A DNA stretch of 64,000 nt from Anolis sagrei (GCF_037176765.1 NC_090024.1:153387278-153451277), one strand, 5' to 3'; shown: positions 1 through 11,092, numbered from the stretch's first letter. The notes: a model not told the origin generated them from the letters alone. Numbers and translations: made by a program.

Positions 1-126
1 AATTTTGTGTGATCCCATTTTCATAAATAAACATAATAGATGTAACAGCAAAAATGCAGATAAACCATAACAATAGACTATTCAACAGGTCATTGCCTCA
101 CATAAGAAAATACACACTCTCTAAAG

Positions 127-565
127 CAGGATGTCTTAAAGTTTTCCACTTGTGACTGCTTTTTACCTGAGAAATGTTTACATGACCCCAGGTATATAGG
201 GTTATAGCACAGGTACTGAAAATAAATCAGGATTTGCAAAGCCTGCTAAAAATGCTGGTTTTCCTTTTAGGTTAGAATTATAGAATAATAGAGTTGGAAG
301 AGGCTACAAGGGCCATCTAGTACAATCCCTGCCATGCAGGAAAAGCACAATCAAAGCCCCCTCGACAGATGGCATCCCCGGCACAATGATTTACAGCTGG
401 AGCATTTTCTACAGAGTCCAGTGCCAGCTGCACCTTGTTAACAGATTCATGTAAATGTGTGGTCAGAAACCTTTTACTGTTTCCCAAGTTGTTCCAAGTG
501 ACCCCAACACTGAGCTAAGGGGACCCCATTTGGGGTCGGGACCCATCATAATTTAAGAGGCAGTG
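127..565. mobile_element. Non-autonomous hAT-like element carrying a CR1 fragment
   Basis: Ends CAGGATGTCTTAAA and (reverse) CACTGCCTCTTAAA, flanked by CTCTAAAG at 119-126 and CTTTAAAG at 566-573, an 8-bp target duplication with one mismatch. The 8-bp duplication and CA-rich ends fit hAT. No transposase is present. Confidence 0.65.
275..385 (-). mobile_element. CR1-type LINE 3' end fragment inside the hAT-like element
   Basis: TAGAGTTGGAAGAGGC followed by GGGCCATCTAGTACAATCCC is the reversed 3' end of CR1 elements, seen again at 49.15 kb. It lies between the two ends of the 127-565 element. Confidence 0.65.
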
Positions 566-763
566 CTTTAAAGAACCATGTAAGGTTTTTTTCTCCTCAG
601 GAAGAGTACGTGACACAAAGCTTCATAATGACTTTGATGAAATACATCTCATCATATAGTAGAGATACAGAATAAATATCCCTTTTCCAAAAATCTTGGA
701 ACCAAAAACATTTCAATTTTTGCGTTTTCCTGGATTTTGGAATAGCTGTATTTATATATATTG
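566..763. other. Intergenic stretch with a short palindrome
   Basis: About 678-748 is an imperfect inverted repeat (TTCCAAAAATCTTGGAA against TTCCTGGATTTTGGAA), probably a decayed tiny DNA transposon. Nothing else recognised. Confidence 0.35.
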
Positions 764-1406
764 TATTTTCTAGCGTATAAGACTACTTTTTAACCAAGGC
801 ACATATTCTCAAAAGTCGGGGGTCATCTTATATGGTGGTGCTGAAACTTACGAGCTGTACTGGAGAATCTGCGGTCACCGCATATGGTGGGAGGAGCTCA
901 AAAACAGCTGTGGCTGCATCCCTGCCATGTGCAGTGACCGTATGAAAGCAGCAAGGGCAGTGCTGTACAAGTACAGTAGAAGAAAATCCACTCACCAGGA
1001 TTCATGGAAAGAAGTGACTTAATATGGTCCTGATGATTAGGTGAGGGAGCACCTCACTGGGAATGTGTAAGTGAAGGGTGAAGCAATCTACAGGCATCCA
1101 GCCCGCCCAGGATATGGAAAAAAGAGATAGTGTCGCTGTGGCCAGAAAAGCATGCCTCTCACCCATCTAGCCTACCCTTGTATCCTATTACCATACCTCC
1201 TTCTCTGCCTCTCAGATCTCGCTCCTGAGGACTGCAGTGAAGCAGCGCATACCATATTGAAATCAAATCTGATGTTTTTAAATTTTTATTTGATGTGCAT
1301 TGGAAGAGGAGTAGTCTTATACGGCAAGTATATCCCAAACTATATTTTAACTGGAAAATTTGGGGGTTGTCTTATATGCCCAGTTGTCTTATACGCCGGA
1401 AAATAT
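764..1406. mobile_element. DNA transposon remnant with GCGTATAAGAC ends
   Basis: Left end TTTTCTAGCGTATAAGAC and the reversed right end TTTTCCGGCGTATAAGAC form inverted repeats, with TA on both outer sides. The inside is unique GC-moderate sequence. TA flanks fit a Tc1/mariner-type target, but no transposase was found, so the superfamily is open. The open frames inside are not coding. Confidence 0.6.
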
Positions 1407-2279
1407 ATTTTTCTTTTTTTAAAAAAAGCGTCAAGGTTCTTGAACTGCTAGTTTTCCCTAACCACACCTGCTCATACAACTTCCTCAGATACGACTCTGC
1501 TCTGCATGCCTGAGGGTGTGGGAAGAATGAAAATGAAAATGTGAGATATACATATGAAGAGAAGCCTCTTTTCTGCCTAACTCGCTACCAGATTATAGCC
1601 AACACTACCGACTGTCCCAGCTCTCTCTCTTGTTCTTGTGCCTTTGGCAGGTCTTTCTGGGGGTGTTATGTCTCTTGCTGGTGAAGAAAAGGAGGAGGAG
1701 TGAAGGAGAAGGAGTTCTACTAGGAAAGCAATGAAAGAAGCAAAACTTGATGGGGCACCATCTTTGTAGCTGTGAGCTGAATGGAAAGGGCCTCCTGCCA
1801 CCACCCACAATGCTGATGGGGATGGAGGGAGGGGAAGGGACAGCAACAAAGAAGTGAGGCACTCGCTCTCTTCATCCATTCTAGTGCAGAGGCAGGTAGA
1901 AGAAGAGAAAGGAAGGCTGGTTAGCTGGTGGCAAAAGTTTCACATTTTAGACTCTTTCAGATTTCCTGATAAGTGATATTCAACCTGTACTGCTTTATTA
2001 GAACAGCTTCTGTTTTGTGTCTCTTGATAGTCTTCATGTTGCCAAGGTCAGGGTGGAAGGCTAAACTGCTACACACATACACTCCTACAAGAGCACTGTA
2101 GAGACTCTGGATTATTCTCAACATGTTTTAGAGGCTTTGGGGGTCATTTAAGGACTTTTGATGCCTAAGAGAGACCCATTTTTAACAACAGAAAATGAGC
2201 CAAAGTCACTTCCAGTTTCAAAAAAGGATTCTGTTGGGCATAGATAGGCCTGAGGGATTCCAAATGTAGAAATTCCCTC
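1407..2279. other. Intergenic, no gene seen
   Basis: Contains a purine-rich stretch (about 1680-1920, GGA/GAA-rich) that creates open frames on the minus strand. No homology, splice signals or repeat family recognised. Confidence 0.5.
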
Positions 2280-3235
2280 AATTTCAGGGTATTTCAAGCA
2301 AAGTATATTTTATGTGCAATTTATTTTTACCCTGAAAGGCCACAGGAACAGCCCGCTGACCAGTTTGCCCACTCAAGGGCTAAATAAAATTAAAATGCAA
2401 ACTCCTAGACTTAGGAACACCCTGCTTTTAATATCAAATAAAGTGTTCTGTCAGCTTGGCAATTGCCCAGGAGGTACAATTCTGCTTGTGAATTATTTAT
2501 GCATCATTGATATGGTCCAGACTTTCTGCATACCCAAATTAAGTCACACTGTTAATTGGAAGTTTAGCACTCTCCATTTACACTACTGGAGAATTAAAGA
2601 TTACTTTAAAAGTCATCATTGCCCTTTCTTTTCCATGAGAATAATGCATAATTAAGAATTGCTTTTCTGGAAAGGCATGGCGCCTGATTGCTGATCACTG
2701 CCATCCATCTGATGACTGTCCTATATAATCAAAATGTTCATGATCACTTGTGTTGGTTCAGCATTTCACTGTTGTGTAGTCATTTTTAGAAAGGGTAGTT
2801 TTTTTCTGGGTCGTGCATTAATCTCCTTTGCTCTTTTTAATGACAATTCCCATATATTACAATTTCTCAAAAACTGATTAAGTATAAGTTTGCTTTAATT
2901 TTTCAAAAAACGTTTCTTTTTCCAATTCCAATTACAGCAATTGCTCATGCATATCTTCAATTACTAGGTGCTTTGACTACAGTGCACACACCATTCAGTG
3001 CTCACAGTTAAACACTTTTAACAGTATGATATCTAGGTATTAGCACCTGATGTTCAAGCAAAGATGTGCGCTTCTTCAAAAGCTAGCAACAATAATCTGC
3101 AATTCTTTAATATATTTTATGGATTACTTTCCCCTAAAGCAATCAACCCAAGAAGCTTTGGACTGGTTCCAGATGTCGATGTATTTGGATATAAAATCAC
3201 ACAGGCTGTTTAGTTCATATTAAGTTATTTTTCAC
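2280..3235. promoter_or_regulatory. Candidate conserved non-coding element
   Basis: Repeat-free, complex sequence with many homeodomain-type TAAT cores (TTAATTGG, CATAATTAAG, TTCAATTACTAG) and an octamer-like ATGCATAT. A plus-strand open frame at 2314-2655 has no protein-family match and starts without context. The look is that of a developmental enhancer; conservation cannot be measured here. Confidence 0.35.
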
Positions 3236-3567
3236 TTACACCCCACTTTTCCTGTTTATTCAAAGTGGCTTCAAGATACCTTTGGTATTTTGTGGCATTT
3301 GGAAGAAACTATTCTGAGAAATCTAACTCGGCATATAGAGTTCAAATCAATAATTAAACTACTAAAGGCCTCATGGAAGAGATGAGGTTTATTTTTCTCA
3401 GATTCTTGAGAAGTATAAAATAGGGAATTTCAGCAAAAAGGCAACAATATTTTAAGCAAAAAGAAGAAAGAAACACTACCTTTGTCTACCAGGCACCTCT
3501 GAATCATTAAGTAGTGCTCATTCAAACCTTAATCCTGGACTGCATCAAGAAGATTTCAACTACTATG

Positions 3568-3734
3568 ACCTCATCACACTGGAGAAAAAATCCACTTGAA
3601 ATCCAGTTTCTGTCGCCTGCAGAATTCTGGGGTTTGTGAGGCTGTTAAAGGCTCCTCCCTAAACTACAAACTCCAGAATTCTGCAGGAGGCAGAAACTGG
3701 ATTTTAAGTGGATTTTTTTCTCTAGTGATGAGGT
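3568..3734. mobile_element. Palindromic MITE with CCTCATCAC ends
   Basis: Two arms of about 70 bp in inverted orientation meet around 3650. Left arm contains AAATCCACTTGAAATCCAG and CTGCAGAATTCTGG; the right arm repeats these reversed with few differences. The ends read ACCTCATCAC. A clear target duplication was not found. Same termini as the element at 5516-5831. Confidence 0.75.
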
Positions 3735-3989
3735 GATAATACATCTGCAAAAATCTGTTTCATTAGGAAAGAAATCACCATTTTTAGTTTTATATAATAG
3801 CCGATACCAGAGTCCTATATGACTTTTTACTTAATGTTATTTTGCACATTGCTAGCTATATAGAATTGGAGCTTAAAAACCTAGCTACTGGATTGCAAAG
3901 ATGCATAGCAGGATACTGGCAATAGCACCTGATTAACATTGGTGTCCAATGTGTGGTTTTTTCAGGACTAACGCAATGTGCATCAGCCC

Positions 3990-4150
3990 TATCATTTATT
4001 ATTTATTTATTAGCTACAGTTGTATACCGCCCCTCTCAGCCCACAAGCAACTCGAGGCGGTTCACAAGGTAATTCAATGCCATCAACATCATAAAAACAT
4101 TAAAACACTTAAAAGCATTAACATATCAAATAAGAACATAGGAATAATAA
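3990..4150 (-). mobile_element. LINE 3' end fragment (L2-like)
   Basis: TTTATTTATTAG followed by TATACCGCCCCTCTCAGCCC is the reversed 3' terminus common to squamate L2-type LINEs, ending in an A/T-rich simple repeat. Confidence 0.55.
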
Positions 4151-4177
4151 AAAACAAATGTTTATTGGGAGCTTTGC

Positions 4178-4299
4178 CTAGAGATGGGAAAGCGCCGAAA
4201 AAATGCGGAAAAAGAAATTGGGAGAAAAAATGGAAAAATTGGGGGGAGGGAACCGGGGAGGGATGGAACTGGGCTTTTTCCAGGCCTTCCCATCTCTAG
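4178..4299. mobile_element. Short DNA transposon remnant with CTAGAGATGGGAA ends
   Basis: Left CTAGAGATGGGAAAG and reversed right CTAGAGATGGGAAGG are inverted repeats around a purine-rich centre. No coding capacity; superfamily unknown. Confidence 0.55.
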
Positions 4300-4309
4300 C
4301 ATTACCACA

Positions 4310-5139
4310 TAATAACATAATAGCAGTCCTAAACTCAATAGGAATGTTGTGAAGCTGCCCAATCCTAATTCCGGGAAGTGTAAATTCACTTATGAAAGTG
4401 TAACACCACAACAAAATCCTGTATGATAAATTACTTCGCATTCTACAGATGTAAAAACAAGATCAAATTCTAGGAGCGATCCCTTCTGTTTGAAAAAATT
4501 AAATGGATCCCCACACCCTCCACCCTGGAAACCCCTAGGTTTCCTGAAAAACTACTGAAGCAGTGTGGGTGTCACGGAAGAAACCCCAAAGGTGACACGA
4601 GGCATGCAAGATTAAGTCATAATTGGGAAATATTGTTTTTCTGTACTGGGAGCCTCTCCTGAATCCTATTGCCATCTGTGAATGGGGGGAATATTTCCAT
4701 TGACAGAATGGCCAGTATGAAGCTAGCCTATTGTAAATAAGCATTGGAAAGAAGAATTTTGTATGCTCAAAGGCACATACACCAAATACTTTCATCTAAT
4801 AAAACAACATCTGGCTCATATGTAGCAAACAACCCATTTGGGGAGAGAAGGAATGGCTGCTGACATGTTGGATGTAATCGAATTAATTCACACTGGACGT
4901 TCAGTGCAAGAATTAAACAGTTTTTCCTGCAGAGAGTTCTAAATTTATGGCAGGCAAATCTTGGATACTTCTAAATGGTAATGTATCATTTGGCAAATGC
5001 ACAGAAATTGAAATGGATGGTAATAATGGCTGGGCTAAGAAAACACTCTGTTCTTGAAGCAGAACAGTAAGTGGTGCCCGTATCTGCAAAGAGTAGCTTG
5101 TAAAGGCTCAACAACACTCCATGTGAAAAAGATCTTGGA
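4310..5139. other. Intergenic, mostly unique sequence
   Basis: No gene or clear repeat recognised. The part 4550-4990 is of mixed composition without simple repeats and could be conserved non-coding DNA; this is only an impression. Confidence 0.35.
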
Positions 5140-6110
5140 GTCTCAGTGGACCACAATTTGAACATGAGCCAACAATGTGATGCAGCAGCTAAAACAGCCA
5201 ATGGGAGCATAGTGTCTAACTCAAGGGAAAGGATGGGGCCTCTCTAATCTGCTTTGGTCAAACCTCACCTGGAATACTGAGTCCAATTCTGGGCGCCACA
5301 ATTTAAAAGAGATATTGACAAGCTGGAAGGTGTCCAGAGGAGGGCAAGTAAAATGGTTATAAGTCTGGAGACTTTGCCTTATGAGAAGTGTCTTCAAAAG
5401 TATGTTTAGCCTGCAGAGAAGAAGGCTGAGAGGAGAAATGATTGCCATGTTTAAGTATCTAAAAGGATGTCACAAGGAAGAGAGGCTTGTTTTCTGCTGC
5501 CCTGGAGACTAGGGATCTCATCACATGAGGAATTTTTAGCATCCTAGGCCACGGCTGCCCCAGTTGAGCGATGGAGCCCCATGCCACCCATTATGTGAAG
5601 TAGCTTTACTTCTGAGGGGTATCTGTTGCTCAACTTGGGGTGGCAGCATCCTAGGCCGCTGTGCCGCCAACACGGAAGCCTTCCTGTGTTCCATTTGGGG
5701 ATAAGTTGCATGGCAATATTTCCCCATGTATGATGGGGAACCATCGCTGCTGGCCGGGAAGGGCACAGGGTGCTGGGATTGCTACGGGGGGCTGGTGAGT
5801 GAGCATGGGGGACCTCATCAATGTGGTGAGGTCCTAAGACTCAAAGCAATGGGTTCAAATTACAGGAAAGGAGGTTCCACCTGAACATTAGGAAGAACTT
5901 CCTGATCATAAAAGCTGTTCAACAGTTGAACTCTCCAACTCAGAATGTGGTAGGAGCAACTTCTTTGGAGGATTTCAAACAGAGGCTACATGGCCATCTG
6001 TCGAGGTGATTTGATTGTGATTTTCCTGCATAGTAAGGGCTTGGACTGGATGGACCATGTAGCCTCTTCCAACTCTATGATTTTAAGATTCATGATCTAA
6101 GGTGGAAAAT
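5140..6110 (+). mobile_element. CR1-type LINE, 3' part, interrupted
   Basis: Translated pieces include GVSVDHNLNMSQQCDAAAK and later CR1-like C-terminal segments; the 3' end reads CTCTTCCAACTCTATGATT. It is 5' truncated and broken, and split by the element at 5516-5831. Downstream of that insertion the CR1 sequence resumes at ACTCAAAGCAATGGGTTCAA. Confidence 0.8.
5516..5831. mobile_element. Non-autonomous DNA transposon inside CR1
   Basis: Ends TCTCATCACATGAGG and (reversed) CCTCACCACATTGATGAGG. Flanks ACTAGGGA and TCCTAAGA are a plausible worn 8-bp target duplication, which would fit hAT. Open frames here are not genes. Confidence 0.6.
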
Positions 6111-6235
6111 AAATTTAAATAAATTAATAAAGTAAGTAGGATAAGTAGCAATTCGCTGCTCTGCTAGAACACCCAAAAACTAAAACTGATGTTATCTTAC
6201 TCTGTCAAATAGTGGGGCTAGTCCCTTAATGTTGT

Positions 6236-6450
6236 TGTTTAAAATTATTTAAATGTTTATTATCCCAGTTTAGAATTTAAGGTGGCTTAACAACGAGTGA
6301 AACAAGCACTGTTAAAAATTAACAGCACGCAAAAGCAGTTAAATGTCCATAAAATTAAAGCCAGTTACAATTAATCAAAAACAACAACAACAAATCAAGG
6401 TTCAGCACATTATACAAGGTTCAGCACATTATTCCCTTTAAAAAATCAAT
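6236..6450 (-). mobile_element. Degenerate LINE 3' end (L2-like)
   Basis: TTTATTATCCCAGTTTAG and AAGGTGGCTTAACAAC are a worn version of the reversed LINE 3' terminus seen at 6.77 and 29.03 kb. Includes a CAA simple repeat near 6380. Confidence 0.4.
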
Positions 6451-6704
6451 TCTTAAAAGCCTGCAGAAATCAAATGGGTTTTACCTGACTGAGGAAATAT
6501 AGGATGGAGGATGTCAGTCTAGACTTTCCTTTATAATCTCTCTCCTGTTTCCAGTAGGGTAAAGGTATATCAGGCTATTACAATACAAACAGCAGAAGAC
6601 TATAAAATGTACTGCATCATAATTTTATGAAAGAATAAATCTGTTAGTCTATACTACACAGAACCCTGAGCCTGCCACAAAACTCTTGGTTATTTTGACC
6701 CATT

Positions 6705-6960
6705 GTTACTAATACTAATACTACTACTACTAATAATAATACAACAACCATAACAACAACAATAATCTTTATTTATACCCCACCACCATCTCCCCAAAGG
6801 GGACTCGGGGTGGCTTACATGAAGTCAAGCCCAATAATACATTACAGCAAAATAAATACAGAACGACAAAAATAACATCACAATAAAATAAAAACATAAA
6901 AGTACAACAAAACAGTGCAAAATAACAAAAAGAAAAATCAAACGCAATGGGTGGGCCAGA
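6705..6960 (-). mobile_element. Microsatellite plus L2-like LINE 3' end
   Basis: ACT/AAT/CAA triplet repeats (6705-6765) lead into TTTATTTATACCCCACCACC and GGGGACTCGGGGTGGC, the reversed 3' end of the L2-like family. The long minus-strand open frame over 6769-7218 is an artefact of this AT-rich repeat. Confidence 0.65.
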
Positions 6961-7282
6961 TGTATGACATAAAATGATAAAACTCTGGATAAGACAAAAA
7001 TTGAAAAGGTATCTTTGTAAGGGAGGGGCTCGTAGGGGAAGGAATAGTGGAAACAAGCCTTCAGAAAGGTGGAGGGAAGTGCAATCTGAGGACAACATTA
7101 TGGGAGGAACAACAAGAAAGAAGTATATGGTCACTCTCCAAAGACACAATGGAAGAGCTAAGTTTTTAAATCTTTCTTGATTATATGTGCTATTATAAGG
7201 TTGCTCTAGCATCTGCAATTATTTTTTGATGTGTTTAAAAAAACAAAACAGGAAATTTGCTTAAATTTCTAGTGTGGATACT

Positions 7283-7400
7283 AGAGATTGGAGGCTTTCA
7301 AACAGAAGTCAGATGATCACCTGTCAGGGGATTTAGCTGAAGATTCCCACATTAGCAGGAGGTTGAACTCCAACGCTCTAGTTCTACAATTGACCCATTG
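7283..7400 (+). mobile_element. Worn CR1 3' end fragment
   Basis: GGAGGCTTTCAAACAGAAG, then ACCTGTCAGGGGATTTAG and a GGAGGTTGAACTC stretch, follow the order of the CR1 3' terminus. Confidence 0.5.
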
Positions 7401-7599
7401 CAAGTATGGGATTATGGAAACATTTATAATTCTGACTGAAGTCTAATATGCCTATGGTATTAAAGTACATACACGGAGACATTCAGTGAATGGTTTCAGC
7501 TTCAAAAACATTCATCAAGAAAGAGAAAATGTATGCCGGCCATTATGTTTCAGATGCCTAGGCCCCACAGAAGCATAGCTATACATTCCCTTTCAGAGT

Positions 7600-8450
7600 G
7601 ACTGTTTCTAATCCGCACACACACTACATCTAACTAATGCTCTCATTACATGAGTTGCATTAGTCACAGAGCATCTGGTTTTATGGCTCTCCGTTCCCCA
7701 AACCCATGGCCTCGATGTGCACACACAGGTGGGTCCTGCCACCCAATACTCCGAATGCTGCTAATGCTTTACGGGCTCTGTTCGCTGAGGAATTACCTTA
7801 ATTGCGTGTGAGGATTTCAGTTGCACAGCTGTGGTGTTTAGCTGTTCAACACAAATGGTAGGGAGCCACCTTTGTTCTGAAAGAGGAGCCTTGGAGAGAT
7901 CTCGAGGTTTAAGACAATATTCCTCCGAAATCGTGCTCAGACGCTGACAGGAATCAAGAGTGCGTCGGCTTTACTGGAAGTGACAGGGAAGGGTTGTTAA
8001 TGGCCTCTCCTGATTTCAGCTCAGCAATTCTGTTCTGAAATAAATTTCTCTATCTGCTTGGGACTGAGCCTAGGTTGCCAACATAAAACTGTAGCTTTCG
8101 ACATGGTGTGTTAAAAGCTCAAAGAAACTGTAAATCAAGGCAGGCCTTTTTGCAGCTTAATCCTTCCTTCAGTGCAAAGTGGTGGGATTTCCTGGAGAGA
8201 AGGACGGCAGCTGTTAGCGGCATTTGAACCGGCAGGTCGGTGCCAAGAAACCAAGCTGTTTCCCAGTTGGTGTGTATGTCTTTGCCCTGCTTGGGCAAAC
8301 TGTTGGTCCTGCGATTGGGACCCCAGTAAACATTTCCATTACTTTGGAATGCTAAGCTCCCCTGTAGCTTCAAACCATGTCACGGCCTTCACAGCTGTAT
8401 GTCAGTCATAATAGGCATGTGATGGATGCTGCCCAACTACGTGGCCACAG
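7600..8450. promoter_or_regulatory. Candidate conserved non-coding element
   Basis: About 850 bp without any recognisable repeat, of balanced composition, with retained CpGs and motif-like words: CATTACTTTGGAATGC (a TEAD-type GGAATG), ACCTTAATTGCG, CACAGCTGTGG (E-box). Open frames on both strands (8119-8373, 8172-8411) show no family match. In mammals the region beyond SH3GLB1 towards LMO4 is rich in conserved enhancers, so this is a sensible place for one. Inference only. Confidence 0.4.
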
Positions 8451-8851
8451 AAGAACCAGTTGTCAAGTGTCAGGAAGGCTTGGACTTCATTCCCAAACTG
8501 TTTTCTGATAGTTTTTGCCATGGAGATTTACAGGGCTATCATACATAGAAATAACTTAGTGCAGGAACACAACAATAAACTCCTAGCTAAGTGAGTACAT
8601 GATTGCCGCCTTTAGGCATATGTTGATTTTTCAAGTACACTGTGGAAGACTGTTTCTGATTCTGATGTTTCTTGTTTTCAATGCTGCTGATTCCTGGTAG
8701 ATCAGCCCAAGATCTTGGGATTTTCCCAGCAAGGCAAAGTAGTACCCTGCTTCTTAAACTGTGGGTCCCAACCCTAATAGAGGTTCCTTTATTTAGCTCA
8801 ATGTTGGAGTCATGAAAAATGTGGCAACAGTAAAAGTTTTATAACCTAGTG

Positions 8852-9117
8852 GCAAGGAGTTGAACCCCTGTGCCGGCAGGACTGAAGACCAACAGGTCGC
8901 AGGTTCGAATCTGAGGAGAACACAAATGAGCTCCCTCTATCAGCTCCAGCTCCTCATGCGGGGACATGAGAGAAGCCTCCCACAAGGATGATAACACATC
9001 AAAAAACATCCAGGCTTCCCCTAGGCAAGGTCCTTGCAGACAGCCAATTCTCTCACACCAGAAGCTACTTGCAGTTTCTCAAGTCGCTCCTGACACGACA
9101 AAAGAAACACAAAAAAC
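8852..9117 (+). mobile_element. tRNA-derived SINE
   Basis: Head with B-box-like GGTTCGAATC, body GGACATGAGAGAAGCCTCCC and CCAATTCTCTCACACCAGAA, tail CTCAAGTCGCTCCTGACACG and an A-rich end. Family name not certain. A hAT-like scrap (CTTAAACTGTGGGTCCCAAC, about 8753-8845) lies just upstream. Confidence 0.8.
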
Positions 9118-9195
9118 CTAGTGGCTATTTTAGACATTACATGAATCTGTTAGCAACAACATGCAGTGTTTACAGTAGACTCTGCTGTATCCACG

Positions 9196-9443
9196 GTGAT
9201 GCAATGGGCTAAACTCTTGTGCCAGCAGGAATGCTGACCAAATGGTCAGCAGTTGGAATCTGGGGAGTGGGGTGAACTCTGGTCTGTCAGCCCCAGCTTC
9301 CCATATGGGGACATGAGAGAAGCCTCCCACAGAATGGTAAAACATCTGGGTGACCCTGGGCAACGTCCTTGCAGACGGCCAATTCTCTCACACCAAAAGC
9401 AACTTGCACTTTCTCAAGTCACTCCTGACACAAATAAAAAAGT
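9196..9443 (+). mobile_element. Second copy of the same tRNA-derived SINE
   Basis: GCAATGGGCTAAACTCTTGT head, GGACATGAGAGAAGCCTCCC body and TCTCAAGTCACTCCTGACAC tail; same strand and family as the copy at 8852, separated by about 80 bp. Confidence 0.8.
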
Positions 9444-9569
9444 AATATCTGTATAATATAGTTCAGCTGCATTTCATAAAAATAAAAATCAGACTGTTAA
9501 GCAAGCCCTAGAAATGTTTATATGTCATCAGTAAATGTTTTATTTTACATCTATTTTACATCTATTTTG

Positions 9570-11092
9570 GGACTCCCAAAATACATAAGGACTCCACCCC
9601 ACTCAGACCCATCGTGAGTGCCATTGGATCCCCCACATACAACCTAGCAAAATTTCTTGCTACACAGTTACAAAGCCATATTGGGCTCACTACACACTAC
9701 ATCAAGGACTCAGCCCACTTCATAGAAAAAATCAGCAATCTCAAGCTAAATACCAACGACAAACTTATCAGCTTCGATGTGGTATCTCTATTTACCATGG
9801 TCCCGGTAGCAGACACCATGGCACTCATCAACCAGAGGTTCCCAGAAGACATCACGGCTCTGTTTCACCATTGCCTCACCACCAGTAACTTTCAGTGGGA
9901 CAATGAATTCTACGAACAGAAAGATGGAGTAGCTATGGGGAGCCCTCTCAGCCCGGTCATAGCTAACTTCTACATGGAACACTTTGAAAAACAAGCCCTG
10001 GAAAAAGAAAATGAAGGAAGACTGCCTTTTCTAGATGTCCTAGTCATCCGCAAACCAGATCAACAATTGGGTCACACCGTCTACAGAAAACCCACACACA
10101 CAGATAGATATCTACATAAAAACTCCAACAATCACCCTAGTCAAAAAAGAAGCACCATTAAAGCCTTGGCAGACCGTGCAAAAAGAATCTGCCCAGGTGA
10201 ACCACCTCACCTGGGCTCTCCAGGCCAATGGATATTCCACCTCAGACATCAGAAGAGCTGCAAGACCAAGAACAAGCCACGAGAGTAAAGACAAAGATCC
10301 ACCCAGAGGAAAAGTGTTCCTGCCATACATCAAGGGAACCACTGACCGCATAGGGAAGCTGATGAGGAAACACAACATACAAACAATCTACAAACCCACC
10401 AAGAAAATCCAACAAATGCTACGTTCAGCAAAGGACAAGAGGGATCCTCTCACCTCTGCAGGAGTCTACCGTATACCATGCAGCTGTGGACAAGTCTACA
10501 TAGGGACCACCAAACGCAGCATTGCCCAAACACGAATCAAGGAACATGAAAGGCACAGCAGACTACTCCAACCAGAGAAGTCAGCCATAGCAGAGCACCT
10601 GATGAACCAGCCTGGACACAGCATATTATTTGAGAACACAGAAATGCTGGACCACTCCAACAACCACCATGTCAGACTACACAGAGAAGCCATTGAAATC
10701 CACAAGCATGTGGACAATTTCAACAGAAAGAAGGAGACCATGAAAATGAACAAAATCTGGCTACCAGTATTAAAAAACTCTAAAATTGCAACAGGAAAAC
10801 AGCAGAGAGGAAACAACCAGGCACATCTTAACACCTCTCAACAGAACATTTTCCCAGGCTCAAGCAGGCCTTCAAATGCTAATGAAGGTGGTCAGCTGAA
10901 ACATTCACACCTAGCTTCAGCAGAGAGCTCTTTGCCCCACCCCAGTCATTCCACAGATATATAAACCCATTTTCCTATTTCCAACAGACCTCACTACCTC
11001 TGAGGATGCTTGCCATAGATGCAGGTGAAACGTCAGGAGAAATGCCTCTAGAACATGGCCCTATAGCCCGAAAAAACCTACAAGAACCTAGT
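9570..11092 (+). mobile_element. Penelope-like element, 5' truncated, with RT and GIY-YIG parts
   Basis: Starts within the reverse transcriptase (TPKIHKDSTPLRPIV, then FDVVSLFT and GVAMGSPLSPVIANFY), continues through FLDVLVIRK and YRKPTHTDRYL, and ends with a GIY-YIG endonuclease (GVYRIPCSCGQVYIG, with the downstream RIKEHERH segment). This domain order is diagnostic of Penelope-like elements. Part of the RT core appears to be missing and the copy is broken. After the coding part comes a terminal repeat-type segment (about 10975-11092) also seen alone at 30764-30895. Confidence 0.92.
10997..11037 (+). ncRNA. Hammerhead-ribozyme-like motif in the Penelope terminal segment
   Basis: CCT-CTGAGGA, a stem-loop pairing GCTTGC (11008-11013) with GCAGGT (11021-11026), then GAAA, ACGT-C and AGG. 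CTGAGGA fits the CUGANGA box, GAAA the second box; AGG (11035-11037) can pair with CCT (10997-10999), and ACGT is self-complementary, as in dimer-type minimal hammerheads. One unpaired T follows the first box. Penelope-like elements are known to carry minimal hammerheads. Activity is unknown. Confidence 0.5.

Noticed and set aside
1577-1879. Minus-strand open frames in a GGA-rich tract
   Set aside because: Low-complexity translation of purine-rich DNA with no homologous protein in mind.
2314-2655. 113-codon plus-strand open frame
   Set aside because: No protein-family likeness, no splice context, AT-rich codon use; better explained as conserved or neutral non-coding DNA.
6769-7218. 149-codon minus-strand open frame with membrane-like segments
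   Set aside because: Hydrophobic runs come from translating an A-rich LINE 3' end and flank; not a gene.
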